Shown one piece after another: positions 1 through 9,967 of a stretch of 64,000 nt of DNA. Origin of the DNA: Choristoneura fumiferana (taxonomy: Eukaryota; Arthropoda; Insecta; Lepidoptera; Tortricidae). Position numbers and translations under genes: made by a program. Below the pieces are notes generated by a model that saw only the letters and a list, made by a program, of their open reading frames with translations, had not been told where the DNA came from and searched no databases. The first letter of the stretch is position 1, and each line of letters opens with the position of its first letter. The stretch is from positions 13,418,476 through 13,482,475 of the forward strand of contig NC_133472.1 in assembly GCF_025370935.1 (NCBI RefSeq), in the 5' to 3' direction.

Positions 1-250
1 CAGATTGACTTGAAATTTGGCATACTTATGTAAACCTGGCGACGATACAATAATCAGGCAGTGACATCCTGGTGGTCCGACCAGGATAGTCTCTGCAGGA
101 CAAAACTACTCAACGGTAAATGGCATCGACTTGAAATTTGGTATGGAAACGTAGCGTAGTATGACAAAGCAAGTACAGTCACAAAAAGGACAGGCAAAAA
201 AAAGGTTATATTAACAATGAAAATTTTAACAAAAAACTTTATTTTAAAAG
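1..250 (+). repeat. Dispersed repeat family R4, 5' part cut by window edge
   Basis: Shares two CTTGAAATTTGG blocks, a GTGACATC block and a CCAGGAT-x-GTCTC block with copies near 5160-5410, 56555-56860 and, reversed, 47030-47310. No protein frame is preserved. Class is not known to me; the shared T/A-rich end next to CAACAAAAAGTACA suggests a non-autonomous element or the tail of a larger one. Confidence 0.75.
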
Positions 251-348
251 TCGTATTCAATTATGCGCTAATAAACTACTGTGTTTAAAGTTTTTGGCTA
301 GTAAGTTACTTTCAACCGGCTTCTTTTAATATAGATATATCTTTGGAC

Positions 349-615
349 CTGTTCAGGTACCGTTGACTCAAACCTTACCAGTAATTCTCTGTCGAGCTGC
401 GAAGCCTTGCACAAGTGGTCGGCGAGCGCGGCGTCGCTCTTGGCCGCCTGCTCAGCCAGCTTGGCCCGTTCACAGGCGCGAGCGCACATCTCCTTCTCGA
501 CCGCGGCTAGAGCCTCGCGCTCCTTCTCGGCCACATCGGTCTTCGCCTTCAATTCCGCCATCAGAGCCGAGGTTTGAGTCTTTTGCTCGTTCCGCAGTAG
601 CATTATTTTTGCGGT
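349..615 (-). CDS. Exon D of an unrecognised coiled-coil protein (internal exon)
   Basis: Minus-strand exon of 267 bases (89 codons, phase 0 at both ends). It follows a CTTTAG acceptor and ends at CAG|GTCCAA; an alternative donor 12 bases earlier (ACG|GTACCT) keeps the same phase. The peptide starts TAKIMLLRNEQKTQ and is almost entirely charged heptad-like sequence rich in Ala, Glu, Lys and Leu, with no Pro until the last residues, so a long coiled coil is expected. GC content and G/C-ending codons are far above the flanks. It lies about 6.1 kb downstream of exon C, the intron being full of transposons. A TA MITE starts only 36 bases upstream of the acceptor. I do not recognise the family. 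The gene must continue beyond the window, since no stop belongs to this exon once spliced. Confidence 0.6.
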
Positions 616-650
616 CTAAAGAAGAACAGAGTGCAATTTATAATTGGGTA

Positions 651-781
651 CAGTCGAGTTCGTAAACTTCTGAGCAAAAAATTGATCTGAAATATCTGAA
701 CACGCCTCTACGCCGTTAACTTAGAGTCATGTTCACATATCTGTGATCAAATTTTTGCTCAGAAGTTTAAGAACTCGACTG
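651..781. mobile_element. TA-inserted hairpin MITE, CAGTCG termini
   Basis: 131-bp palindromic unit whose ends read CAGTCGAGTTC and, reversed, CAGTCGAGTTC. TA dinucleotides flank both sides (649-650, 782-783). Arms pair over roughly 35 bases (CTTCTGAGCAAAAA on both). The TA duplication and terminal CAGT are typical of Tc1/mariner-related MITEs. It sits in the intron beside exon D. Confidence 0.8.
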
Positions 782-839
782 TACCTTAAGTTTTCTGGGA
801 TGGTCCATATTATATTTTTTATCGATAGGAGACTTATAA

Positions 840-1162
840 GAGCGTTTTCACGTTATCAGATCCGATATCGGTATCGGACGACGATGTGCTGCTTTCATAT
901 ATTTCCGACAAAATCGTTCCGATACGGCCGGCTCAAAATGGCCGCTACGCATCGGGCTCTACGCACACAGAGACAATTTAGATAGGACGCATAGCACACA
1001 TACAAACTTTATTGTTTGACAGCCCACGAGCGTCCGATGGTGCCGTTAACATATCGGTGTCGGCTCCGATATCCGATATCGGGCCGGAAAATGTGAAAGA
1101 CTGGTTCACATTTCATACATTTTACTTGCCCCGATATCGGATCGGATAATGTGAAAACGCTC
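840..1162. mobile_element. PIF/Harbinger-like MITE with TAA duplication
   Basis: 323-bp unit with terminal inverted repeats of about 32 bases beginning GAGCGTTTTCAC and carrying CCGATATCGG. TAA flanks both ends (837-839, 1163-1165), the 3-bp duplication expected of PIF/Harbinger elements. A second CCGATATC palindrome lies inside near 1065-1080. No coding frame. Confidence 0.8.
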
Positions 1163-1165
1163 TAA

Positions 1166-1702
1166 TGTAGCTCACTACTGTAGATAGATATTTTTTTTAC
1201 TTGGCGTTTTTTTGTATTAATAAATTGAAACTTTATTTCGGCAAACCACACGTTTCGTGAGATTAATAGGTTTGTGCCTTGGTCTGTTTGATGTTTAAAA
1301 AAGAGGTCGTATTTTCAGCTGTGAGTTGTCGCGGGTGACACTATTTACCGGACGTACAATACCGACATGGAAATACCGACATGCTATTTTGTGTACACGC
1401 CCATAGAAACTCTTTTCAGTTTGACAAAGCAAAGCAATATTGCCGAAACAATTTCCGTATTTTTGTGAAATTGCTGCATATCGCTCCACTAATTACTCCA
1501 GATTGATACATTCGCGTTGCCGAGCAATTATTGCTCAAAAAAATTCCCGTGTAAACGCACCTTTAGATGCGCGACAACGGGGCGCACGACAACACTCTGT
1601 TATTAGTGACGACGCTGCTGCAATAATGCGGAGTGCGACCGTCCTGGTAAGGGTGTAGAACCACTCGATTCCATCCATATTTTTATTCTTTGAAACAGCA
1701 AC
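1166..1702. other. Intronic sequence, nothing recognised
   Basis: No repeat partner or conserved frame was seen here; the short plus-strand frames look like chance. Confidence 0.4.
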
Positions 1703-1825
1703 CTGAGGCGTATTGCCTAACGATTCTGACGCTTGCGATCGCAATCAAATGACAGTTTTTGTATGGGAAATCTGTCATTTGATTGCAGTCGCGAGCGTCA
1801 GAAACGTAAGGCAATAGGGCCTCAG
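1703..1825. mobile_element. Short hairpin MITE
   Basis: 123-bp palindrome. CTGAGGC at one end and GCCTCAG at the other; arms of about 50 bases include GACGCTTGCGATCGCAATCA and its near-complement, with a loop of about 16 bases. No target duplication is evident. Confidence 0.65.
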
Positions 1826-2139
1826 ATATCATCATAACATAAACATAAAGCTTGGTTATTTTATTCACCAAATCAAATGTGGCAATCAATGTTTGAATAC
1901 CATCAATTTCCCTTTTCCTCACGCTAGCAACGTGACGGTTTCGCTTATAAAACACTTCTTATTTCATCAAAAACTCATTCAATCGTACCGTTGCCCCTAC
2001 TCACTTTAATCAATAACGAGTCACGTTATCGGAATTGTAATGGCCTCAATATTATGAAATACTTAAAGCATAAGCGCGTGTACTGTGCATCATCAGAATA
2101 ATCACTGAAACTACAACTGTTTAAAATCGGTTTTAAATT

Positions 2140-2241
2140 AGATTTCCGCCGACGCTTCGTTCAACTGGCCAAAATGAAATGGCGTGGGCACCTAACAAAA
2201 TTTGCGCTGTACGACTATGTGGAAGATTCTTTTTCAGATTA
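2140..2241 (+). pseudogene. Possible short coding remnant
   Basis: A plus-strand frame reading RRRFVQLAKMKWRGHLTKF and ending in TAA has G/C-ending codons unlike the flanks. No start or splice site is convincing and I do not recognise it. It may be a transposase or gene remnant, or chance. The rest of 1826-2395 shows nothing. Confidence 0.2.
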
Positions 2242-2395
2242 AGTACCTAATCCATTCGGACCGAAGGTATGTCAAACGGGTTCATCCGGAGTCGCAACTG
2301 TAACATGTTTCCAATTTCCATCATATAATTTATGCAATTAGTTAAAGCCAAACGTTGGACAATAAAGCGCCGAACAGTAAAAAAAACAAAGATAA

Positions 2396-3114
2396 AAAAA
2401 TCGACCAAGAGCGTGTCGGACAAGCCCAGGATAGGGTTCCGTAGCCACGAAAAAATATTTTTCTAAGTATTTCGTATTGTGTACGGAATCTTCCAAGTTT
2501 AAGTATGTTTTATACCTTAGACTGCTATTTTTTTATATAAGAGGGGGCAAACGAGCAGATGGGTCACCTGATGGAGAGCGATCACCGTCGCCCATGGACA
2601 CCCGCAACACGAGGGGAATCACAGGGGTACTCTTAAACTACTAATAATTCTCAAGCAATCTTAGCCGCTATAATTTGTAAATGTTGTAAATTTTATATAT
2701 TTACTACCATTCCGATTTTTTTTAATTTTTCCACCCAACAGTTTAGATTTTAGAGGGGGGACGCTCGATTTTAATGAAAATTTGTACTTTAAAGTTGAGT
2801 ATTTCGCAAACAGATCACTGAATAGAAAAATCGTCTTAGCAACGCCCCAACGATGTACCCCATACTATGGGTGTATTGTGACTATGGGGTTAGTCGAGAA
2901 AAAGAAAACTCCCACTTTACGTCAATGGGATAAGTACCCAAAAAAAATATCTTTAGTTTTTTTTTATTTTACCACTGCCGGCGTGACTGATATGTATACT
3001 CATGACAAATTACAACTTTCTAGTATTAACGGTCTCTGAGAATAGCCGCGGACAGACAGATGGACAGACATGGCGAAACTATAAGGGTTCCTAGTTGACT
3101 ACGGAACCCTAAAA
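2396..3114 (+). repeat. Dispersed family F1, with a nested insertion
   Basis: Starts with the CGACCAAGAGCGTGTCGGAC module (consensus AAAACCGGCCAAGAGCG) and ends TACGGAACCCTAAAA. Shared internal marks are the GAGGGGGGACGCTCGATTTT tract, ATTTCGCAAACAGATCACTG, and a GGACAGACAGA run before GGCGAAACTATAAGGGTTCC. Other copies lie at 12417-12812, about 40630-41003, 49849-50363 (-), 51155-51985 (-) and 55808-56362 (-). No coding capacity, so a non-autonomous element. Confidence 0.85.
2531..2637 (-). repeat. LINE-tail-like repeat inserted in F1
   Basis: Carries the GGCAAACGAGCAGATGGGTC / GATCACCGTCGCCCATGGAC pair seen in copies near 14400, 42370-42545 and 51672-51931. It interrupts F1 between GCTATTT and ACTCTTAAACTACTAATAAT, which are adjacent in other F1 copies. 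A T-rich left edge means the poly(A)-type 3' end is on the minus strand. Confidence 0.7.
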
Positions 3115-3774
3115 CGGCAATTACATGTGCCTAATGATAAAGCAGGTACCTTATCTGAACTAGTTGATAAGTTAGCTGGGTACTATACTCCGTTTAATTT
3201 AAGGTTTGAATTAACGGTCAAAGTATATAACACGTTTCTCGGTATTTTGAACACAAATGGACTAAAAATGCCTACACGTACATTTATTAGCGGTATTTCT
3301 TATGTTTTTAGTATAGAAGTTAACACAATTTTAAATAGTTTCGTTGTTTCATTTAAAAACGTATGCAAATTTTACCGGTAAGCTTCAAACGTTAAAATAA
3401 ATGGAGTAGAGAGGTGTGCTTTGATTATTTCGTATAATAATACATCGCTTTGACAGCATTCCATGTTCACGACTTTGCTCATACACCTGGTACGGTCAAG
3501 GAGTTTAGTTCATGAGCCACCGTGGAACCTTTCCGAAGGAAAAGTCATTACGATTTTTCCTTGTTAATCAATACGACGTTACTATCACGTTTACTAGAAA
3601 TGGTTCCATCGTGGCGCAAGAATTAAAGTCCTTGACCGTACAAGGGTTAACGTTGGACAACGCAAGCGCAATTATCATCTCACTCTTAAGTATTCAGTAA
3701 TTATCCAATGGCAAAAATAATATCCTATTTGAGCGTAGCTATTTATTATAACTCTAATATTACGCCTCCAGGTA
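3115..3774. other. Intronic sequence, nothing recognised
   Basis: AT-rich. The 84- and 62-codon plus-strand frames here lack codon bias and repeat partners. Confidence 0.4.
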
Positions 3775-3911
3775 CAGTCGGCCCATGAAAATGTTAACCA
3801 CTTTAGTACTTTGTCAAATTAAACCAGATCAAGGCAGAGTGGTACGCGTGATGAAATAGGTTGTCAATGTGACATGATTTTAAGTTGCTTATCATTTTCA
3901 TGGGCCGACTG
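3775..3911. mobile_element. TA-inserted hairpin MITE, CAGTCGGCCC termini
   Basis: 137-bp element. Ends CAGTCGGCCCATGAAAATG and CATTTTCATGGGCCGACTG are perfect inverted repeats; TA flanks both (3773-3774, 3912-3913). Outer GG/CC makes a GGTACAGTCG...CGACTGTACC palindrome. Confidence 0.88.
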
Positions 3912-3969
3912 TACCTTACCATACTTGGACTATATTTTTATTTCCCATAAGTATTGAAATATCGTAAGT

Positions 3970-4052
3970 AATTTATTGAATCAGGCGTTACTTTGCGGAG
4001 GTCCATATCAATAAACTAAAAGAATTTCCTTGCTCACCCGCGACCTTTAGTT
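3970..4052 (-). repeat. Fragment shared with 14905-14995
   Basis: ATTGAATCAGGCGTTACTTTG, the TCAATAAACTAAAAGAATTT block and CACCCGCGACCTT occur here and, in reverse complement, at 14905-14995. Class unknown. Flanking 4053-4230 shows nothing. Confidence 0.6.
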
Positions 4053-4231
4053 CATTGATATCGTAAGTACTTACTTGTAGGAAAAATTACTTGTCACGCC
4101 AGCTCTGCAATAACCTCTTTATCTCTTTATCGACTGCCAACGTCCATTGTTATATTAGTACTTACCTAAATATATGGAGCGGGAAGTAAATTGCATAACA
4201 GCGTTTATAATAAACATGATTAAGGAAAGGC

Positions 4232-4298
4232 CATACTGTTGCTTAAAAAACGGTTACGGGACGGAATCGCAGTAACGCAACGTATGCGCACCGTTTTT
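4232..4298. mobile_element. Truncated end of the CCACACCGCTGC element
   Basis: TGTTGCTTAAAAAACGGT, GGACGGAATCGCAGTAACG and GTATGCGCACCGTTTTT match the right end of the element at 5778-5982 read in reverse. It runs directly into F2 at about 4299. Confidence 0.65.
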
Positions 4299-4352
4299 TT
4301 AGGGTTCCGTACCCAAAGGGTGCCAACGGGACCCTATTACTGAGACTCCGCT

Positions 4353-4386
<34 letters not shown>

Positions 4387-4560
4387 CACAGGGCTCTATC
4401 TCTGAAGCCGCAAAAGTTAGACACTTGAAATTTTCACAGATTATGTATTACTGTGGCCGCTATAACAACAAATACTAAAAATAAAATAAAGTTACAAATT
4501 AGAGGGAGTCGTCATGCATTAAACGTGTTTTTTTTTAGCGTTTTTTGGTTGCTAGGCGTT
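4299..4560 (+). repeat. Dispersed family F2
   Basis: Begins TTAGGGTTCCGTACCCAAAG, then an ACGGGACCCTATTACTGAGA block, a CTGT-rich microsatellite (4351-4387), TTGAAATTTTCACAGATTAT and ATAACAACAAATACTAAAAA. Other copies: 33174-33595, 34400-34790 (-), 50922-51150. Sequence at 4545-5100 is shared in part with 51985-52140, so it belongs to another dispersed unit. Confidence 0.8.
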
Positions 4561-5099
4561 ATTAGCTAAGGCGACCGAGTTGTCGTTTGAATATTTACCT
4601 TTAAGTTTGCGATTTTAATGATGTTTTATAAAAGCTTCGATAATATAATATTGTGACTGTCTGATTGTGTGGTTTATTCGTTTTTGTGCAAAATTAATAA
4701 AGCAATTTATGAACCACAAACCTCAATGAAGCCAACTTTGATAAAGCGCTCGCCAAATCCACACCGTACTAATCACTACGTTTACCTATTGTTTTTTACA
4801 CTAAAAAAACATACTAAGTATTTAACACTATTTACAAGGTTTATAATACAGTTTAAAATTTATTCACACTAGTCGAGCTTCTTATTATTTAATTTAATTA
4901 CACAACATACGAAGTCCGCCGATTTTCCCGCGAATGACAGCAATTTTTATTAGATCCGCGCGCGGCGCTTTTAGGGCAATGGATTCAGTAGCAAACAGCC
5001 AGAACCAAAGAGGATGAGAATTCAAATTGTTTTTTATTTGAAATACTTGCACAAGTCCTTACGGCGATATTTTTAGAAGCTTTTCTTTAGCTTGCCCTG

Positions 5100-5755
5100 T
5101 TTGTTTATTTATTTGTTTATTGTTTGTTTGGGTCAAATCTTGGAAGCTAAATTTGACCCACTTCCAGTAGTCCGATCGACTTGAAATTTGGCATACTTAT
5201 GTAAATTTGGTGACAGTACAATAATCTGGTAGTGACATCTTTGTGGTTCTGCCAGGATCGTCTCTGCAGGAGGGAACTCCTCAATAGTTAATAGTACCGA
5301 CTTGAAATTTAGTACAGAATACGTACCTTAGACGACAATGCAAGTACAGTCAACAAAAAGTACATTCGGCAAAAAAAGCTTGTATTAAAAATGATTTTTT
5401 TAACAAAAACTTATTACAAGAATTATAATTATTTGCAGTGTAGGTAATGTAACTATGTTTGCTCGGGTGGAATCTTTCAACTCAAATTTGAAGTGGATAT
5501 CTTCAACCGATCCGGCACCGACCTTAATTTTAAACGAATGTATAAATTCGATGACAATGCAATATTATTATAACATGGAGTTGATCTGATGATAAAGCTA
5601 GCAGGTGACCATAGAAACACTGTGATAAACGACACGACCGCATCGAGTTTGGACTTTGGACTCGTTTGTCGTCTTGACGAGTACTTTGGTAACCAGGGGC
5701 ATTAAGTACTTTTACTGAACTGCTTACGGAAACCTTCATGTACTACTCGCAATTG
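5100..5755 (+). repeat. R4 copy followed by dispersed family F3
   Basis: 5160-5410 is R4. From about 5440 the sequence matches 36110-36440 (-) and 52130-52390: marks are GACAATGCAATATTATTATA, TTGATCTGATGATAAAGCTA and GAGTACTTTGGTAACCAGGG. The shared end resembles that of F1 and F2. The minus-strand 69-codon frame inside F3 is not conserved as protein. Confidence 0.75.
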
Positions 5756-5777
5756 ACCAATTTTTTTTGCATGGTTT

Positions 5778-5982
5778 CCACACCGCTGCTTAAAATACGC
5801 AAACGGTGCGGAATCGCAGTGACATGCCATAAACGTCACGAGTTAAAAGTCCTGGCGTTTACGGCACGTCACTGCGGTTCCGTATTTTAAGCAGCGGTGT
5901 GGAGAGTATGCGATAAAAACGGTGCGCATACGATTCGTCACTGCCATTCCGTACCGTCACCGTTTTTTAAGCAGCGGTGTGG
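5778..5982. mobile_element. Palindromic MITE with a doubled right end
   Basis: Left end CCACACCGCTGCTTAAAATA pairs with the complementary end finishing at 5902, and the end motif occurs again finishing at 5982 (GCAGCGGTGTGG both times). The inner 125-bp hairpin includes CGGTGCGGAATCGCAGTGAC. Sequence 5983-6240 shows nothing. Confidence 0.75.
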
Positions 5983-6240
5983 CCGCTCCTTAGTCTTATA
6001 GTACAATTATTGTATTTTTTTTATATTTTTTTCGCACTGACATAACAATAAATGTGTTATCACTACTATTTTATACTTTCAAATTACTATTACGTTTTAT
6101 TCTTCCATTAGGTACTTTAAATTTTATTTGGTTATTATATTTAGTTAGGACGTAATCTACCACATTCTTTACTTCCGTACCGGTTAACAAACATCCCTAT
6201 TTTGCACGTGGCGTTTGCGATTTTAAGTTATTACGCCACG

Positions 6241-6672
6241 GCTCACTCAGTCGGCTAGTGCGTCATGGCCCGCTCAGCAAGCTAGCGTGTCTCAGCTCGC
6301 TCAGTCGGCTAGTGCGTCATGGCCCGCTCAGCAAGCTAGCGTGTCTCAGCTCGCTCAGTCGGCTAGTGCATCATGGCCCGCTCAGCAAGCTAGCGTGTCT
6401 CAGCTCGCTCAGTCGGCTAGTGCGTCATGGCCTGCTCAGCAAGCTAGCGTGTCTCAGCTCGCTCAGTCGGCTAGTGCGTCATGGCCCGCTCAGCAAGCTA
6501 GCGTGTCTCAGCTCGCTCAGTCGGCTAGTGCGTCATGGCCCGCTCAGCAAGCTAGCGTGTCTCAGCTCGCTCAGTCGGCTAGTGCGTCATGGCCCGCTCA
6601 GCAAGCTAGCGTGTCTCAGCTCGCTCAGTCGGCTAGTGCGTCATGGCGTGCTCAGCAAGCTAGTGCGTCCTA
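6241..6672. repeat. 54-bp tandem array, eight copies
   Basis: Eight near-identical 54-bp units start at 6241, 6295, 6349, 6403, 6457, 6511, 6565 and 6619, followed by a degraded partial unit to about 6712. Each unit is two 27-bp half-units sharing GCTCAG and GCTAG, so it is a dimeric higher-order array. Because 54 is a multiple of 3, two plus-strand frames stay open through it and make spurious ORFs of 153 and 162 codons. It lies in the coiled-coil gene's intron, ending a few bases from exon C's donor. Confidence 0.95.
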
Positions 6673-6720
6673 CCTCGCTCTCAGTCGGCAAGCGCGTTAC
6701 AGCTCGCTCAGCCATCTAAC

Positions 6721-6933
6721 CTGGTTGGCGATCTCGGTCTCCTTCTCCTCGGCGACGCGTAGCCGGCGCTGGTAGCCGCCCTCGAGGTCGCGCCACGCCT
6801 GCTCGGCGCGCTCCAGCAGCTCCACGCGCTGCGCCTCGCGCTTGGCGAGCCTGTTGGCGCGCGTGCGCAGCTCGGCCACCGCCGCTTCCATGGCCGTCAG
6901 CCGGTCCGCGCACTCGCTGTTCAAGCAACACGC
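6721..6933 (-). CDS. Exon C of an unrecognised coiled-coil protein
   Basis: Minus-strand exon of 213 bases, exactly 71 codons, phase 0 on both sides. Acceptor TTACAG at 6934-6939; donor CAG|GTTAGA at 6719-6720. Peptide starts ACCLNSECADRLTAMEAAVA and continues as Arg/Glu/Ala/Leu-rich heptads to EEKETEIANQ. This is classic coiled-coil composition with two aromatic residues only (AWRDLEGGY). GC-ending codons dominate. It fits between exon B (ends phase 0) and exon D (begins phase 0). The 54-bp array lies immediately downstream. Frames open in other phases over the same span are shadows. No family assignment is possible by eye; many motor-, cilium- and septum-associated proteins look like this. 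Confidence 0.65.
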
Positions 6934-7785
6934 CTGTAATGCGAAGTGCAGCGGTAAGTTCAACATTCTCAAAGTATGAATGTATTTAATATTGTATATC
7001 TGTATTGTATGTAAACCAATAAATAAATACAAATGGCAAACGTTTAGATTCATGTACAAACTTCTGCCTTTTAGGGATCTCTACCAAACCAAAAGGTAGG
7101 TGAGTAACCATTAGTTTGAGAATGGTTCGAGATCAACAAAGGGTGAGTTTAAATTTATTGTTCACTTCTCATGCTCGTAAAGTTCGTGTTTATGCTGTAT
7201 CTAGGCGACATAAAATGACTTTTTATGCTCTAGTGCATAAAATAAAATCTTCCTCTAGTACCAACTCAAGACCAAGGTAATCAGTTTCTATACATTTTTT
7301 AATTTATATTAAACTAAAAATCAATCAAATCAATCATAATAAATCAGTAAAATTAAAATAATACAATGATTATAATAATGCATAAAAAATAAAAGGTACA
7401 TAGAAATTGAATCATTGTTTCCACTGTTGCTATTTCATTTCCTCGCCATCGAAGTGAAAAGCAGAGTGTAAAACTCGAGCATTAAACCCATTTTCCCCTC
7501 GACGTGTCTATCCACCCTCGCCGTACTGGCTCGGGTGGCTATATGAACGCCTCGGGTAAAATGGCCCTTTTTATGCTCTTGTTGTACAATCTACTATTTC
7601 TGTCTTACTCGGTGCTTTGGTGTCAGACTGTAATGCTGTGTAAGTTTTTACAAATTAACAAATACCTAAATAAAATAACAGTCCTTAACATTCAGTGAAA
7701 GCTACAATACAATGCTTTAAATTGAATATAATAATACATAAACTCATAATTACTCGTAATAAACCACTATCTAATAAATAAAAAT
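6934..7785. other. Intron, AT-rich, nothing recognised
   Basis: No repeat partner found; the frame at 7504-7698 has a hydrophobic middle but no supporting splice or start context. Confidence 0.4.
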
Positions 7786-7842
7786 CTTAGTTCAAAAATA
7801 TTTGTGATCAAATTCCTCCGAAACGGCTTGACCGATTTTTAG
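7786..7842 (+). mobile_element. Helitron-like fragment
   Basis: TTTGTGATCAAATTCCTCCG and ACGGCTTGACCGATTTTTA match 22240-22300 and, reversed, 62160-62215. It is broken by the next element. Confidence 0.6.
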
Positions 7843-8556
7843 CCGACTTCAAAAAAAAAGGAGGTTGTTAATTCGGTTGTATTTTTTTTATGTTTGTTAC
7901 CTCCGAACTCCGTCATTTATGAACCGATTTGAATTTTTTTTTTCGTTCGTGTAGGGATACTAATGTAAGGATAGTTTAAGCACCAAATCAGGATCTGATG
8001 ATTGGACCCTAAGGAAATCGAGGGAATTCTTCAAATATTGTAGGGACACCTATGGTAATTTCGATATATTTAGTAGTAGGTAAGTAACTCGTGCATTTAC
8101 TCTTGAAAATCATCATTTGGTGAAGTGGAGCTGATGATGAAGACCACATTTGGCCAACGGAGCGACTACTCAATAACAATACTTCACGGGTTGTATTTAT
8201 TTCCTTACGGTACTTTAACACAGTTGCTAAGCAATTTATGCTCATCGTAATGCATATTATGGTGAAATGGAATTCCTCAATAATGAACGTCTCTGTATCG
8301 GAAAAAGCAATCTTTCGTTAAAGGTGACAAGCAATTTGTATCTTAGATCATTTACACTAAAAAGCGTGAAAAAAAATATAACAAAAAATTGAACCGACTT
8401 CGGTGCCTTAGAACGAGTCAGCAGGAGTGATAGAAGTATAAATAGTATGGAGGTGAGGTACACGACTATAGGTCCACTCCTGCTGGCTCGTGCTGAGGCA
8501 CCGATTTCAGACTGGTAAAAAAATATTTTCATGGTTTTTTGTAGTCGGTTATATTT
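7843..8556 (+). mobile_element. AACCGACTTC-type dispersed element, long copy
   Basis: Starts GCCGACTTCAAAAAAAAAGG and ends GTAGTCGGTT. Internal marks are GAACTCCGTCATTTATGAAC, CAGGATCTGATGATTGGACC and GGAAATCGAGGGAATTCTTC, shared with 38975-39400 and 58757-59100. 8398-8505 contains an inverted pair built on AGCAGGAGTG / CACTCCTGCT with GGTGCCTTAG / CTGAGGCACC. No intact protein frame. Confidence 0.75.
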
Positions 8557-8655
8557 TTTGTTGTAATTTTTTTTTATGAATTTTTTTGTGTACCTATATT
8601 CCGTAGGTCTGAAAATGGAATGTAAACTATTTTACAAATTTCTAACATTACTAAC

Positions 8656-8890
8656 AGCGTCAATTTTGCTTTTTATGTCCTTAGCGTTTTTCCGTGGCTG
8701 TTGACGGCCAGGCGGTTTGTTGTCGTAGTTGCACTGGTGGACCGGCATCACGATGGATTCCACGGGCAGCCTTACGACGGGTCCGACCGGCGCCTCGGAG
8801 TCCCGCGACCACACTTCATTCGACCTGGTCATGACGTCACTGAGCCCGTTACCGCAGAGGAAAGTTGGACAGTCACGGACACCTGATCTC
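8656..8890 (-). CDS. Exon B, putative, of the coiled-coil gene
   Basis: Minus-strand stretch of 235 bases (1 leading base plus 78 codons). The peptide includes CPTFLCGNGLSDVMTRSNEV and VRLPVESIVMPVHQCNYDN, then a Lys-rich tail. It is GC-rich with an AT-rich surround, as for exons C and D. A TAG/GAG tandem acceptor at 8888-8892 gives the phase needed to follow exon A. The donor GCT|GTTAGT ends in the phase exon C needs. The pyrimidine tract is poor and the donor is not optimal, so the borders are tentative. Unlike exons C and D it is not coiled coil; Cys residues and Gly-Asn suggest a small folded region. Family not recognised. Confidence 0.45.
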
Positions 8891-9049
8891 CTATTACTTA
8901 TAGCCTTTTGTGTGCTGATCGTTTCACTGCGATTTGATGTAACAAAGCTGGAAAATAGAACGTAATATATAATTCTCCTGTACGTGTGTTTGTCACCTAA
9001 CTCCTCTTAACGGCTGGACCGATTTCCGTTAAATTTTGTGTGTATATTT

Positions 9050-9185
9050 CAATAAAGGAAGAAAGAAAGAAAGAATAAATTTTTTAGGCGAAATTTGGCA
9101 CAGCAAAAAACACAATTCAAAATAAGACAACCTTATTACATACTCTTACATACTAAAAAAGAAAGAAAAAGAAAAAGACATTGTG
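9050..9185. repeat. (GAAA)n microsatellite and flank
   Basis: GAAAGAAAGAAAGAATAAAT at 9061-9080 and a second purine run at 9158-9178. Lep1-type Helitrons are known to sit in (GAAA)n tracts; ACGGCTGGACCGATTTCCGT at 9009-9028 is such an element's sequence. Confidence 0.6.
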
Positions 9186-9965
9186 CCGAAAGAAGCAAAA
9201 AGAGTTATACTCAGCGTGTTGCCACGGCAAGCCGCGGCTCTGGTTTTCAGTATGACCCAATAGGTTCCTGGATGGTTTGAAAACACAATTGGACCCGGTA
9301 GGTGGCGCGCTGCTGTTGGTATGTTATCATATTTAATGTAGTAATGCTTTTCCGGGCATTACAATACTACGTCTGCCAGGTCCGCTAGTAGGTATAACAT
9401 AATTATTTATTAATTTTCGTTCTCACTGATAAAGGAAATCGTTTATGTGACTAACGTGCCTACAAAAGATCTACTACAACGCCTACGATGGCTCTTTTTC
9501 TTCGGATAGGTTTTGGTTCAAGTTTTTACAGGTTAGTTTTCGATTGAATGAATTAGTCCACAATTTGTGTGTTTATTATGTTTTTGTTATTTTAAATGTA
9601 TTTTTTAAATATGGCAATAATGTCTTTTTATTTTATTTATTTATTTTTAATCTGAGAATGGTCTTTTTTAATTACCTACTCAAAAATATCATTAATATAG
9701 TGGAAATTGTGCTGATTGCTGATTGATAATGATTGCAAAATGTAACTGGTAGAAAATTAAACTACAACTGTAGTTTGATAATAGCAATAGGTACGGCAGT
9801 GCCCCCAGCAAGTCGAGCAAATAAAACAAAGCCACGGCCGTACCATACTTTTCTCGAAGCCATTAAGGGAATTTTCAACCTCTTGTGATTTTGTTATGGA
9901 TATTTTTTACCAAATTCTTATGGTAAATAATCATCGAGTAAAGTAAGGTATTTCTCTTTGGAATC
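9186..9965. other. Intron, nothing recognised
   Basis: AT-rich with a T-rich tract at 9580-9680. No repeat partner or plausible exon was seen. Confidence 0.4.
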
Positions 9966-9967
9966 CA

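Noticed and set aside
6258..6775. Two overlapping plus-strand ORFs of 153 and 162 codons with repeated peptides
   Set aside because: They exist only because the 54-bp tandem unit is a multiple of 3; no start context, no splice support, and they overlap exon C on the other strand.
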